Below, one piece after another: positions 20,039-28,799 of a stretch of 64,000 bases of DNA (position 1 is the stretch's first letter; the number at the start of each line of letters is the position of its first letter). Where the stretch lies: NCBI RefSeq assembly GCF_001192835.1, contig NZ_DF968182.1, positions 2,201,045-2,265,044 on the forward strand, in the 5' to 3' direction. The DNA comes from Lentimicrobium saccharophilum. GTDB lineage: Bacteria > Bacteroidota > Bacteroidia > Bacteroidales > Lentimicrobiaceae. Made by a program: the position numbers and the translations under genes. The notes beneath the pieces were generated by a model. That model was not told where the DNA came from, made no database searches, and was given only the letters and a program-made list of their open reading frames with translations.

Positions 20039-20710
20039 GTGCCTGTTATCAAATATTTGCGCATACTGCTACTGACAGCGGTCTGCTTGTTATATGTACC
20101 ATTCCCTTCGTTCAATGCGCAGGCCGGTGAACCGCTGACCACCGGAAAAACGACCGAAGCGTTCAACCTTTCTGCCTTTGCTGATAAACTCAATCCCTCG
20201 CTGATCCGGAGTTTGTTTGAGCGTTTGCCAGGCTTCCTGCCCCTGGCCAGTAACAAAATCATTACCATTATTGACTTTTCAATGCCCAGCACCGCCCGCC
20301 GTTTATGGACCATCAACCTGGAAACCGGCGAAGTCCTCTATAATACCCTGGTAGCTCACGGCAGAAATACGGGGCAAAACATCGCTGAGAAATTCTCGAA
20401 CATTCCGCAATCCTATCAGAGCAGCCTGGGGTTTTATCTGACCGGCCAGGTTTATACAGGAAAACACGGACATTCACTAAGGTTAAAGGGGCTTGAGAAA
20501 AACATCAACGACAAGGCATGGGAGCGGGCCATTGTGATCCACGGGGCCGATTATGTGAGCGAATCATTTATCAAAGCGCACGGCCGGCTGGGACGCAGCC
20601 ACGGATGCCCGGCAATCCCGCCCGAAATCACCGAAGATTTCATCAGTACCATCAAAGAGGGATCCCTGCTTTTTATCTACCATCCAGGATATGATCAACG
20701 GGCCGGCTGA
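20039..20710 (+). CDS. Murein L,D-transpeptidase catalytic domain protein (YkuD_2 type)
   Basis: A 223-residue exported protein with a GTG start and an N-terminal signal segment (about 1-28, LLLTAVCLLYVPFPSFNAQA). The C-terminal half resembles the YkuD_2 murein L,D-transpeptidase domain: IIDFSMPSTARRLW, NTLVAHGRNTG, VIHGADYVS and the active-site GRSHGCPAIP with Cys190. The catalytic motif differs from the SxGCxR of its neighbour. It may cut or form L,D bonds in peptidoglycan; the reaction cannot be fixed from sequence. The start is chosen because it places a hydrophobic signal directly at the N-terminus. Confidence 0.83.
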   Translation: MPVIKYLRILLLTAVCLLYVPFPSFNAQAGEPLTTGKTTEAFNLSAFADKLNPSLIRSLFERLPGFLPLASNKIITIIDFSMPSTARRLWTINLETGEVLYNTLVAHGRNTGQNIAEKFSNIPQSYQSSLGFYLTGQVYTGKHGHSLRLKGLEKNINDKAWERAIVIHGADYVSESFIKAHGRLGRSHGCPAIPPEITEDFISTIKEGSLLFIYHPGYDQRAG

Positions 20711-20758
20711 AGCAGCGGACATTGTTTTATAATATCATCGTCCGGCAGGTGTATCCAC

Positions 20759-21757
20759 CTAAAAATGGTAATTGAAGCCGAATAAAAGATCTATACCGGA
20801 TCCATCCGGAGTCCTCAACTGATTGTCCATTGGCGCATACCCACCTCCGGATTCAAATTTATACGCAGCATTGTAATACTTCAACCCATAGATGACCGAC
20901 CATTTTTCGGAGGGGTTCATTTCAAATATGCCCGTTACATGAAATCCGGCCGTACCTCCATAACTCCAGTTATCATCAAAACCGCCATCAACTTTACTTC
21001 CCTTGATTTTCAGTTCAGGAGACAGGAAAAGATCCGGACCCGCGCCCAGTTTGATCCGCATGGCATCACCTCCGTCAATCGGAATAATGACCGAAGGGGT
21101 GACAGAGACAATGAAGCGGTTGAAATTGGTATTGGCGTTTTTCAGGTAAGGCCTCAGGCCGCTGCTCTGGTAAATTGCTTCAACAGCCAGGTCGAAATGC
21201 CTGCTGAACTCATAGCCATATCGGATCCCAGCGCCCAAACCACCTCCGAAACTGACCTTTGAATCGTCCCCGTCAACGGTGGTAAACATCGGGAAATTTT
21301 CAAACCCGAATCCGACGCCAAGGCTGATGCCGATCCGGTGATCAGGCCGGTCGACAGGTATATTGCGGCCATCCAGTTCGCGCAACTCCCCGCTCCGGAT
21401 AACCGGAAGCGCTGAAACGCTGTCAACAAGGATTAACTCGGGCACCGACGACCAGAAAGTCATCTTCAGCCCCATCCGGATATAGTATATGCGGTCCTCT
21501 TCCACTTTCAGGGTCAGATCCGGTTGCACGGATTTATTGATCCGGAAGGTATAATCGCCAGGTGTCGCATCGAATGAATAAAAGGATGCATTCTTCAGCC
21601 GGATCAGCAATGTGTCGTTAACGTTAATTTTATAGGTTACCACTGATCCCTGGTAGATGTTCTCCCGGTAAAGCACGATGCTGCTTTTGTTCTGTCCGCT
21701 TACAAACAAAGAAAGCAGCATGAATGCCGCCATTCCGGTAAAAAAGATCCGATTCAT
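20759..21757 (-). CDS. Outer-membrane beta-barrel protein with N-terminal DUF2846-like domain
   Basis: A 332-residue exported protein. A signal peptide (about 1-21, ending VSGQ) leads into a small beta domain (about 25-100; SIVLYRENIYQGSVV, YSFDATPGDYTFRI) resembling DUF2846. A C-terminal half (about 145-332) of alternating glycine and aromatic strands ends in the aromatic FGFNYHF, typical of a small outer-membrane barrel (OMP_b-brl type). No enzymatic motif is present. It is convergent with the second L,D-transpeptidase gene, 48 bp apart. The role is unknown; porin-like or structural functions are both possible. Confidence 0.75.
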   Translation of the reverse strand: MNRIFFTGMAAFMLLSLFVSGQNKSSIVLYRENIYQGSVVTYKINVNDTLLIRLKNASFYSFDATPGDYTFRINKSVQPDLTLKVEEDRIYYIRMGLKMTFWSSVPELILVDSVSALPVIRSGELRELDGRNIPVDRPDHRIGISLGVGFGFENFPMFTTVDGDDSKVSFGGGLGAGIRYGYEFSRHFDLAVEAIYQSSGLRPYLKNANTNFNRFIVSVTPSVIIPIDGGDAMRIKLGAGPDLFLSPELKIKGSKVDGGFDDNWSYGGTAGFHVTGIFEMNPSEKWSVIYGLKYYNAAYKFESGGGYAPMDNQLRTPDGSGIDLLFGFNYHF

Positions 21758-21956
21758 CTTTACTGTTATTAATGATTGAAATAGAATTATTACCGGCTAT
21801 CCGGGGTCATCCGGGAGTTCAGGCGGAAAGTTTTTATAATATCAAACCGCCATTGACTTCACGGGCAGAAATATAAAGTAAATATAACGAATATTTCAAT
21901 AACAACAGCACACCAGGTTGAAAAGAATGTCCGGTCATTCAACACTCGGGAGAGAA

Positions 21957-24110
21957 TCAGCTTTTTCTGCCCAGCAGCAACACAGAGGCTTTACCGTCAA
22001 TCCAGGCGGCTCCGGCATCCCGTTGATCACGGTAGCAATCGGGGGTGGAAATAATCAGGTCGTAAGCTGAGAAATCATCTGTAATATCAGAAAGGAAAAC
22101 CTCCCTTAAAGCCTTGATTTCACGGCCCTTTACCGGAACGGCAGGAGGAAGTATACAGGCTGAATCAATCGTGCTCTGCGGATTAAACCTTGCCACCAGT
22201 TCATAGAGCCAGGCTTCGCTGCCTGACTCGGTGATGATAAGCACCTTTTCAGGTTTCACAAAACCCTTGTCGATGAACAGGCCTACGTTACAGCGCGCGT
22301 TATCAAAGAAATAGCGTGCTTTTCCGCCGGTTTCATCATGGCTCAGCAAGGGTCTTGAGCTTCCAACGATAAGGAGATCGAACTTTCCCCGCCTTGCCGT
22401 TTTAACAATCTCCTGGGAAACATTTTCCGCAGTCCGGTAAATGGTTTTGACATCAATGCCGTTTTCGGCGGCAACTTCATGCACCTTCCTGAAAGCTTCC
22501 TCTTCAAAGAGTTTCGCATTTTTCATGGAAATCTCCGTATTCGGGGTCAGGTGCAGTGCGGTAATTTTCAGGTTATTGCGTGATCTGTTGAACAGATTGC
22601 CCGCCAGTGAACTCAACCGGCCTCCCGCTTCGGGCGGGCCAAAGGCAATCAATACCCTGAACACCGGCTTCCCGGTGTAGTCAGTATCGGTTGATGGATA
22701 AAAATAATAAATCAGCGCCATGGCCGGGCCTGTCATAAAGGTTGTAACAAGGGCCATCAGAACCAGAATTGTAAAGATCTCGGGTGATAACACGCCGATA
22801 TCATAACCTATATTCAGTGCTACCAGTTCGATCAATCCGCGGGTATTCATCAGTGCGCCGAGCAACAAGCTGTCTTTCCATGATTGACCGGTCATCCGGG
22901 AAGCCAACGCGGTGCCGGCAAACTTTCCGGCAACGCCCACGGCAACCACCAGCAATGCCGTCAGCCAAAGACCGGGTTCATTCAGCAGTCCGATTTCCGT
23001 GCGCAAACCGGTATAGACAAAGAACAGGGGCAGCAAGAGCACAAGGCTCACATCTTCCAGCTTTTCCGCCATTATCTGCTTGAACCGCACATTATCAGGG
23101 ATGATTACCCCGGCCATAAACGCACCGAAAAGGGCATGGATCCCTATCACTTCTGTGATATATGATGAAACAAGCATGATACTGAGTACAATGGCGACCA
23201 CCATTTTGCTGATGGTTTCACGTACCGTGTATTTCCGGGCCACTTTGCCAAGCAGGGGCCTGACAATCAGAAGCATGACCAGGACATACACAAGAGAAAG
23301 AAAAATTGTCAACAGGGCTCCGCTGATGGCGCTTGCATTGGCGATAGCTACCACAAGGGCCAGTATTCCCCAGGCCGTAATATCATTGACCGCAGCACAG
23401 GTAATGGCGGTGATCCCGAGGGGAGTCCGCGTCATTCCCCTTTCCTGAACAATGCGGGCAAGCACCGGGAAAGCGGTAATACTCATCGCTATACCCATAA
23501 ACAGGGCAAATGGCACATAGCGGCCACCCGGCAGTGAGAACTTCTCAAAAAGGAAATATGACAAACCCACACCCAGCACAAAAGGCACCACGATACTGGC
23601 ATTGCTGATAAATACCGCCGCTCCGGCCCGCTGTTTCAGCACACCGATATCGAGTTCCATACCGATGATAAACATGAAAAGGATCAACCCGATCTGACTC
23701 AGAAACTGGAGGTTACCGATGGAGGTTTCGGGAAACAGAAAAATGGTTGCTTCAGGGAAATACAATCCGAGCAGGGACGGTCCTAGCATAATTCCGGCAA
23801 GGATCTCCCCGATTACCGTGGGCTGTCTGATCAAAGACATGATCCAGCCGAGCATTCTGGATGCAAGGATAATAACCAATATCTGAAGAATCAGTATAGA
23901 GAGCGGATGGTGTAAACTGATCACATCGGCCAGGTTGAATACTCCGCTGTGCCCGTTTGCAGCATTTCCTTGCGGGGCAGAGCCGGGGATGGCTGTCTCC
24001 AGCATCTTTCCTGCATCCAGGATAAACCATAGCACTACAGCCACCACTGAAATCATGGCAAGATTAAAAAATGCGCTGAACTTACCGGAACTTCCGCCAA
24101 TTCCTTTCAT
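21957..24110 (-). CDS. CPA2-family cation:proton antiporter with C-terminal Usp-like region
   Basis: A 717-residue inner-membrane protein. After one N-terminal membrane segment (about 14-32) comes the 12-13-helix Na+/H+ exchanger domain (about 70-470), with GEILAGIMLGPSLLG, TAITCAAVNDITAWG and LGALMNTRGLIELVALNIG typical of KefB/NapA-like CPA2 antiporters. The cytosolic C-terminus (about 480-717) looks like one or two universal-stress-type domains (RVLIAFGPPEAG, DLLIVGSSRPLL). The protein exchanges Na+ or K+ for protons and may sense a nucleotide through its tail. Ion specificity cannot be assigned. It stands alone, separated from xseB by 68 bp. Confidence 0.88.
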   Translation of the reverse strand: MKGIGGSSGKFSAFFNLAMISVVAVVLWFILDAGKMLETAIPGSAPQGNAANGHSGVFNLADVISLHHPLSILILQILVIILASRMLGWIMSLIRQPTVIGEILAGIMLGPSLLGLYFPEATIFLFPETSIGNLQFLSQIGLILFMFIIGMELDIGVLKQRAGAAVFISNASIVVPFVLGVGLSYFLFEKFSLPGGRYVPFALFMGIAMSITAFPVLARIVQERGMTRTPLGITAITCAAVNDITAWGILALVVAIANASAISGALLTIFLSLVYVLVMLLIVRPLLGKVARKYTVRETISKMVVAIVLSIMLVSSYITEVIGIHALFGAFMAGVIIPDNVRFKQIMAEKLEDVSLVLLLPLFFVYTGLRTEIGLLNEPGLWLTALLVVAVGVAGKFAGTALASRMTGQSWKDSLLLGALMNTRGLIELVALNIGYDIGVLSPEIFTILVLMALVTTFMTGPAMALIYYFYPSTDTDYTGKPVFRVLIAFGPPEAGGRLSSLAGNLFNRSRNNLKITALHLTPNTEISMKNAKLFEEEAFRKVHEVAAENGIDVKTIYRTAENVSQEIVKTARRGKFDLLIVGSSRPLLSHDETGGKARYFFDNARCNVGLFIDKGFVKPEKVLIITESGSEAWLYELVARFNPQSTIDSACILPPAVPVKGREIKALREVFLSDITDDFSAYDLIISTPDCYRDQRDAGAAWIDGKASVLLLGRKS

Positions 24111-24178
24111 TGTGTCAACAGAAAATATTTAGAAAAAACTCTCTTTAATAAAAGGCCCGGTAATCAATACCCCTGCTG

Positions 24179-24388
24179 CTACTCAGCACTTTCATCCTCA
24201 ATGCTTTTCAGAATTGAATTCACCTCCTTCTCGGTGGAGGTCAGTTTATTGCGGCAAAACCGGATCAATTCCGCCGCCCGTTTTACCTTTTCCGATAATT
24301 CATCTACCCCTATGGAAGCGTTCTCAATTTCCGAAACGATGGTCTCCAGCTCTGCAATGGCCTGCGCGTATGTGATTGACTTGCTCAT
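24179..24388 (-). CDS. xseB: Exodeoxyribonuclease VII small subunit
   Basis: A 69-residue protein with the family pattern of two helices (YAQAIAELETIVSEIE, GVDELSEKVKRAAELIRFC). XseB subunits coat the large subunit XseA to form exonuclease VII, which degrades single-stranded DNA. Its ATG overlaps the xseA stop codon by four bases, indicating translational coupling. Confidence 0.93.
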   Translation of the reverse strand: MSKSITYAQAIAELETIVSEIENASIGVDELSEKVKRAAELIRFCRNKLTSTEKEVNSILKSIEDESAE

Positions 24389-25821
24389 ATTGATTTTGTT
24401 TCGCTTACAACACTGATAAATTTTCCCGTGGCGGATTCCGTTTCCAGTAAATCTCCGGGTTCAGGCATATTTCCCGGTGCAATGCCCCTGCCTTTTAGCC
24501 GGGTGATGGTAAATCCCCTTTTCAGCACACCGACCGGATCAAGCAACTGCACCCTGGTATCTGCCGTCCCGATTTCTTTCAACTGATTACTGACAAAATA
24601 ACGGATGGTAAGTCCCAGCATTTTCTGCTGTTCAAGCAATGTCGCCCTGTGAGTGCCCAGGATCTGCGCAGGCCGCATTGTGAGGCCCGACTCATACCTG
24701 CTAAGCGCGATACGGTGGTTAAAAACTGCGACATTGGTAGCTTCCCTGATCACAAGCGCCTGCTGTTCAATAAAATCATTTTCTTCGCGAAGAGTTTCCT
24801 TTACCATATTGAACAAAGAATCCGACAATGCAGTAAAACAGGTCGCATTAGTTTCCAGTACCAGCTTAACAGCCGGCTGCAATATTTGTTCTGCCGTTTT
24901 TATCCTGTCGCTGAATGAGCGGAAACAGCCGGTAAGAAAGTGCGCCACATCGGTAGGGGTTATTTTATTGATTCCGGCCACCATTTCCACCACGGTTTCA
25001 TTGGTCGAATGCCCGATCCCCGTGATGACCGGGAGCGGGAAGCAGGCGACATCACGGGCCAGCAGGTAATTGTCATAACAGGCCATCCCTATTTCATCTC
25101 CGCCACCCCTGATGATGAGCACGGCATCAAACTGCTCCTGGTTTTCGCGTATAATTCCCAGTTGTTTCCGGATCGAATCCACGGCGCCGTCGCCCTGAAG
25201 CAAGGCATGAAACAGACGGGTATTGAACCGGTACCCCCAGGGATTATTCTCCAGGGTGATCATCAGATCGCTGTATCCTTTGCTGGTTTGCGCAGAGATG
25301 ACCGCCAGCCGCTTTGGCAGCAACGGGAGTTCCAGCAGACGGTTACTGTTAAAGATACCTTCCTTCTTCAGTCTTGAAATGGTTTCCATCTTTTCGCGGG
25401 CCAGCTCACCCAGCGTATACAGTGGCTCAATATCAATGATCTGAAGGGAAAGTCCATATTCTGACGTGAATTTTACATAGGCCAGAAACATAATGCTGAT
25501 TCCTTCCCTGAAAGGCTCGCGGGTAACTTCCTCAAATTTCCGGGTAATTTCAAACAACTCGTCGCGCCAGATCACCCCCCTCAGCTGGGCCTTAATTTTC
25601 CCTTCCTGGCGTTCTACCAGATCAGGATAGCAATGACCACTCTGGGGATAGTGATTCAGTTTTGACAACTCGGCCCTGATCCAGTAAGGGGAGGCATAAT
25701 ATTTACTGAACATCCGTTCGATGCTCGCGGTAATCTCCGAAAGGGAAAATACCCGTTTCCCCTCTTGACCGATGCTGGCAGGATCTGATACCAAGTCGTG
25801 TTTCCGGTTGAATAAAGACAA
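24385..25821 (-). CDS. xseA: Exodeoxyribonuclease VII large subunit
   Basis: XseA is the catalytic subunit of exonuclease VII, a cytosolic nuclease that trims single-stranded DNA from both ends in repair. The protein has an N-terminal OB fold (about 25-125), the catalytic domain (about 140-450) with ISAQTSKGYSDL, LIIRGGGDEIGMACYDN and GIGHSTNETVVEMVA, and a C-terminal tail ending near xseB. The start is uncertain. The annotated TTG at 25821 lies one base after the -7 promoter box (25823-25830), so it probably precedes the transcription start. An in-frame TTG at 25794, preceded by GGAAA, would give 469 residues and still cover the OB fold. Confidence 0.93.
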   Translation of the reverse strand: MSLFNRKHDLVSDPASIGQEGKRVFSLSEITASIERMFSKYYASPYWIRAELSKLNHYPQSGHCYPDLVERQEGKIKAQLRGVIWRDELFEITRKFEEVTREPFREGISIMFLAYVKFTSEYGLSLQIIDIEPLYTLGELAREKMETISRLKKEGIFNSNRLLELPLLPKRLAVISAQTSKGYSDLMITLENNPWGYRFNTRLFHALLQGDGAVDSIRKQLGIIRENQEQFDAVLIIRGGGDEIGMACYDNYLLARDVACFPLPVITGIGHSTNETVVEMVAGINKITPTDVAHFLTGCFRSFSDRIKTAEQILQPAVKLVLETNATCFTALSDSLFNMVKETLREENDFIEQQALVIREATNVAVFNHRIALSRYESGLTMRPAQILGTHRATLLEQQKMLGLTIRYFVSNQLKEIGTADTRVQLLDPVGVLKRGFTITRLKGRGIAPGNMPEPGDLLETESATGKFISVVSETKSI

Positions 25822-25822
25822 A

Positions 25823-25830
25823 CAAATTTA
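25823..25830 (-). promoter_or_regulatory. xseA promoter -7 box
   Basis: TAAATTTG on the minus strand is an exact TAnnTTTG match. It decides against the first possible xseA start at 25821. Confidence 0.6.
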
Positions 25831-26047
25831 AGAAATAATCCCATGCATGAACCTTCGGTTGCCAACGGGAAGCGAGGCAACCTGTCAGGTTTATTTCCGT
25901 TGGTCAGGAAATACGGGCATGCCACGCTGCCGCAACCGCATTATGCATCGCTTGCTGACCTGCGTAAGGATCAGCACAACAAAATGCTTAAAAAAACATC
26001 CTGGCCCGAGACTTTCATATTATTAAATTGTTAAATGATTTCAGGAG

Positions 26048-26079
26048 TTGAAATGACTTTGTTCAAGTACGTAATTTTG
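26048..26079 (+). promoter_or_regulatory. sixA promoter (-33 TTG, -7 TAATTTTG)
   Basis: TTG at 26048-26050, a 21-base spacer and an exact TAnnTTTG box at 26072-26079. The predicted leader to the ATG at 26120 is about 35 bases. Confidence 0.65.
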
Positions 26080-26119
26080 ATATGATCAAGCATTTTCAAA
26101 TCTTTAAATAATATTCATT

Positions 26120-26623
26120 ATGAAAACGCTGACCCTGATGCGGCATGCCAAATCATCATGGAAAGATGCCGTTCAAAGTGATCTGGAAAGGCCCTTACTT
26201 GAAAAAGGGTTGAAACGCACCCGTCTGGTCATAGATTTTCTGCAGGGAATAGATTTCAATCCTGAGATGATACTTACCAGTCATGCGGTGAGGGCAATGG
26301 AAACAGCCAGAATAATGGCACACGCGTTTAATGTTCCAGATGAAAATCTCAGGATAGAAAAAAACATATATACTGCATCGGCGGAAGAGTACTTCGACCA
26401 GTTTTTTGATATCCCCCGTCAGGTATCCCATGTCCTGCTGGTAGGCCATAATCCGGCAATCACCAATTTTGTCAACCGTTTTCTGCAGCAGAAGCTCGAT
26501 TACCTGCCAACTTCAGGCATAGTAAGCATATCCTTTGAAACCGGCCAATGGGAGGAATTGGCGCTTGCCAGACACCGGCTGATGTTGATTACTTACCCGA
26601 AAATGCTAAAATCTCAGGATTAA
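26120..26623 (+). CDS. SixA-type histidine phosphatase
   Basis: A 167-residue histidine-phosphatase (phosphoglycerate-mutase-like) protein of the SixA type. It begins with LTLMRHAKSSW, which supplies the phosphohistidine residue His9, and has SHAVRAMETA and LLVGHNPAITNFV, the second catalytic histidine. SixA proteins remove phosphate from histidine phosphocarriers. The gene is 62 bp upstream of ppk1, whose enzyme forms a phosphohistidine intermediate, so a functional link is plausible but not shown. Length matches the family. Confidence 0.88.
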   Translation: MKTLTLMRHAKSSWKDAVQSDLERPLLEKGLKRTRLVIDFLQGIDFNPEMILTSHAVRAMETARIMAHAFNVPDENLRIEKNIYTASAEEYFDQFFDIPRQVSHVLLVGHNPAITNFVNRFLQQKLDYLPTSGIVSISFETGQWEELALARHRLMLITYPKMLKSQD

Positions 26624-26628
26624 CTGTG

Positions 26629-26636
26629 TAACTTTG
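26629..26636 (+). promoter_or_regulatory. Possible internal ppk1 promoter -7 box
   Basis: TAACTTTG is an exact TAnnTTTG match, five bases after the sixA stop codon and 49 bases before the ppk1 ATG. It would allow ppk1 to be expressed separately from sixA. No -33 element is evident. Confidence 0.5.
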
Positions 26637-26685
26637 CGGTAATGCAGCACAACTTCCGGAATCTAAACAATCAAATTACACGCAA

Positions 26686-28737
26686 ATGGCCAAACAATCC
26701 GTTTCACTGGTAAACCGCGAAACCAGCTGGCTGGAATTCAACGGGCGTGTACTTCAGGAAGCTGCCGACGAAACCACTCCCCTGATAGAACGCATTAAAT
26801 TTCTCGGGATATTTTCGAATAACCTGGATGAATTTTACCGGGTGAGGGTGGCCACCCTGAACCGCATGCTGGATTACAACAAACGCAGCGGAGAAAGCCT
26901 TAGTTTCAGCCCGCGTAAGGTGCTGAAAGAAATCAACAGGATTGACCGGGAACAACAGAAAGAGTTTTCCGGAATTTTCCGGAATATTGTGCGGAAACTT
27001 GCCGAAGAGGGGATCCTGATTGTTACCGAACGGGAAATTACCAGGCCACAGGGGGAATTTGTGAGAAAATACTTCAATCAGTATGTCCGTTCGCAGCTTT
27101 TCCCCATTATGCTCAACAACCTGAAATCATCTTCGCTGGTTGATAAATCCATATACCTGGCCATAAGGCTCTCCTCATCAGCCCGGCCCGGCAAATTCCA
27201 GCATGCCATCATACGGGTTCCTTCAAAGCCGCTGCCGCGCTTTGTATTATTGCCATCCCCGGATGAGCGCAAATTTATCATCCTGCTCGATGATGTGATC
27301 CGGTACTGTCTGGATGAGATTTTTTCAATCTTCGGTTATGACACTTTCAAAGCCTATACGTTCAAGTTTACCCGGGATGCGGAACTGGACATCGACAACG
27401 ATGTGTCGAAAAGTTTCCTCGAAATAATGAGCGAAAGTCTGAAACAACGAAGGCTGGGCGCCCCCGTGCGGTTTATCCATGACAAAACCATGCCGGCCGA
27501 CCTGCTGGATATCCTGAAGCACAAACTGGAAATCAGTGAAACGGACACCTTATCGAAAAGCGGACGATACCATAATTTTAAAGATTTTATGTCATTCCCC
27601 GATATTGGCCGTTCCGACCTGTTGTATGCCCCCGTTCCTCCGCTTGAACACAGGAGGCTTCCCAGGCAGGAAAGCATCCTGAACGTCATCCGCGATCAGG
27701 ATATCCTGCTTCATTATCCGTATCAGTCTTTTCATTATATCATCGACCTTTTGCGCGAAGCTTCCATCGATCCGGGGGTGAAAGCCATCAAGATGACCCT
27801 TTACCGTGTGGCAAAGGATTCAAGTGTAGTGAATGCGCTGATCAATGCAGCGCGTAACGGAAAATCAGTCACTGTTTTCATGGAGTTGCAGGCACGCTTC
27901 GATGAGGAGGCAAACATATACTGGGCCGGTAAAATGCAGGAAGAAGGCGTAAAACTGATACAGGGTATCCCGGGTTTTAAGGTACATAGCAAATTACTGC
28001 TGATCAGGCGGAAAGAGGGCGAAAAGAATGTTTACTATGCCAATGTCGGCACAGGCAACTTCAATGAAGAAACAGCCAGGGTATATGCCGACGACAGCCT
28101 GCTGACCGCCGATCCACAGGTGACTGCCGATGTGAACGCTGTATTTCACCTGTTCGAGAGCAAATACAACCCACCTAAATTTAAAAGCCTGATTGTCGCC
28201 CCGTTTCATATGCGCAATTTCTTTACCCGCATGATCAACAGTGAAATCAGAAATGCAAAAAACGGGATGGAAGCCTGGTGCATCATCAAATTAAACAACC
28301 TGGTGGACGACAAAATGGTGAAAAAGCTTTACCAGGCGGGCAAAGCCGGGGTTAAAGTCAGGATCATCTGCCGGGGGACCTGCACCCTTGTTCCGGGAAT
28401 AAAAGGACTCAGCGAAAACATAGAGGTCATCAGCATCGTCGACCGCTTTCTGGAGCACAGCAGGGTGTTTGTCTTCCACAACGGCGGTGATGAAAAATAC
28501 TATATTTCTTCCGCCGACTGGATGGTCCGCAATCTTGACAACCGCATCGAAGTAGCCTGCCCCGTAAACGATGCAGGACTCAGGCAGGAACTTAAAACCA
28601 TGCTGCTGATTCAGCTGAAAGACAACACCAAAGCCAGGATCGTGAACCATCCTGATATCAATCCCTATAAGGATGCAGGTAAAACGCCCAGGATCAGGTC
28701 GCAGCAGGAAATATACAATTACCTGAAAGGGATTTAG
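26686..28737 (+). CDS. ppk1: Polyphosphate kinase 1
   Basis: PPK1 reversibly transfers the gamma-phosphate of ATP onto inorganic polyphosphate. The 683-residue protein has the N-terminal helical domain (NRETSWLEFNGRVLQEA, NNLDEFYRVRVA), the head domain, and two phospholipase-D-like C-terminal domains. The autophosphorylated histidine is His434 in GFKVHSKLLLI, close to its position in E. coli. The second domain carries LEHSRVFVFHNGG and SSADWMVRNLDNRIEVACPV. Length matches the family. It follows sixA and is convergent with gap. Confidence 0.96.
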   Translation: MAKQSVSLVNRETSWLEFNGRVLQEAADETTPLIERIKFLGIFSNNLDEFYRVRVATLNRMLDYNKRSGESLSFSPRKVLKEINRIDREQQKEFSGIFRNIVRKLAEEGILIVTEREITRPQGEFVRKYFNQYVRSQLFPIMLNNLKSSSLVDKSIYLAIRLSSSARPGKFQHAIIRVPSKPLPRFVLLPSPDERKFIILLDDVIRYCLDEIFSIFGYDTFKAYTFKFTRDAELDIDNDVSKSFLEIMSESLKQRRLGAPVRFIHDKTMPADLLDILKHKLEISETDTLSKSGRYHNFKDFMSFPDIGRSDLLYAPVPPLEHRRLPRQESILNVIRDQDILLHYPYQSFHYIIDLLREASIDPGVKAIKMTLYRVAKDSSVVNALINAARNGKSVTVFMELQARFDEEANIYWAGKMQEEGVKLIQGIPGFKVHSKLLLIRRKEGEKNVYYANVGTGNFNEETARVYADDSLLTADPQVTADVNAVFHLFESKYNPPKFKSLIVAPFHMRNFFTRMINSEIRNAKNGMEAWCIIKLNNLVDDKMVKKLYQAGKAGVKVRIICRGTCTLVPGIKGLSENIEVISIVDRFLEHSRVFVFHNGGDEKYYISSADWMVRNLDNRIEVACPVNDAGLRQELKTMLLIQLKDNTKARIVNHPDINPYKDAGKTPRIRSQQEIYNYLKGI

Positions 28738-28799
28738 CTTATGCAAGGACAGCGTTGCGCAGCTGCCCGGATCCTTCCTTCTCCTGACCGCCTGACCTT

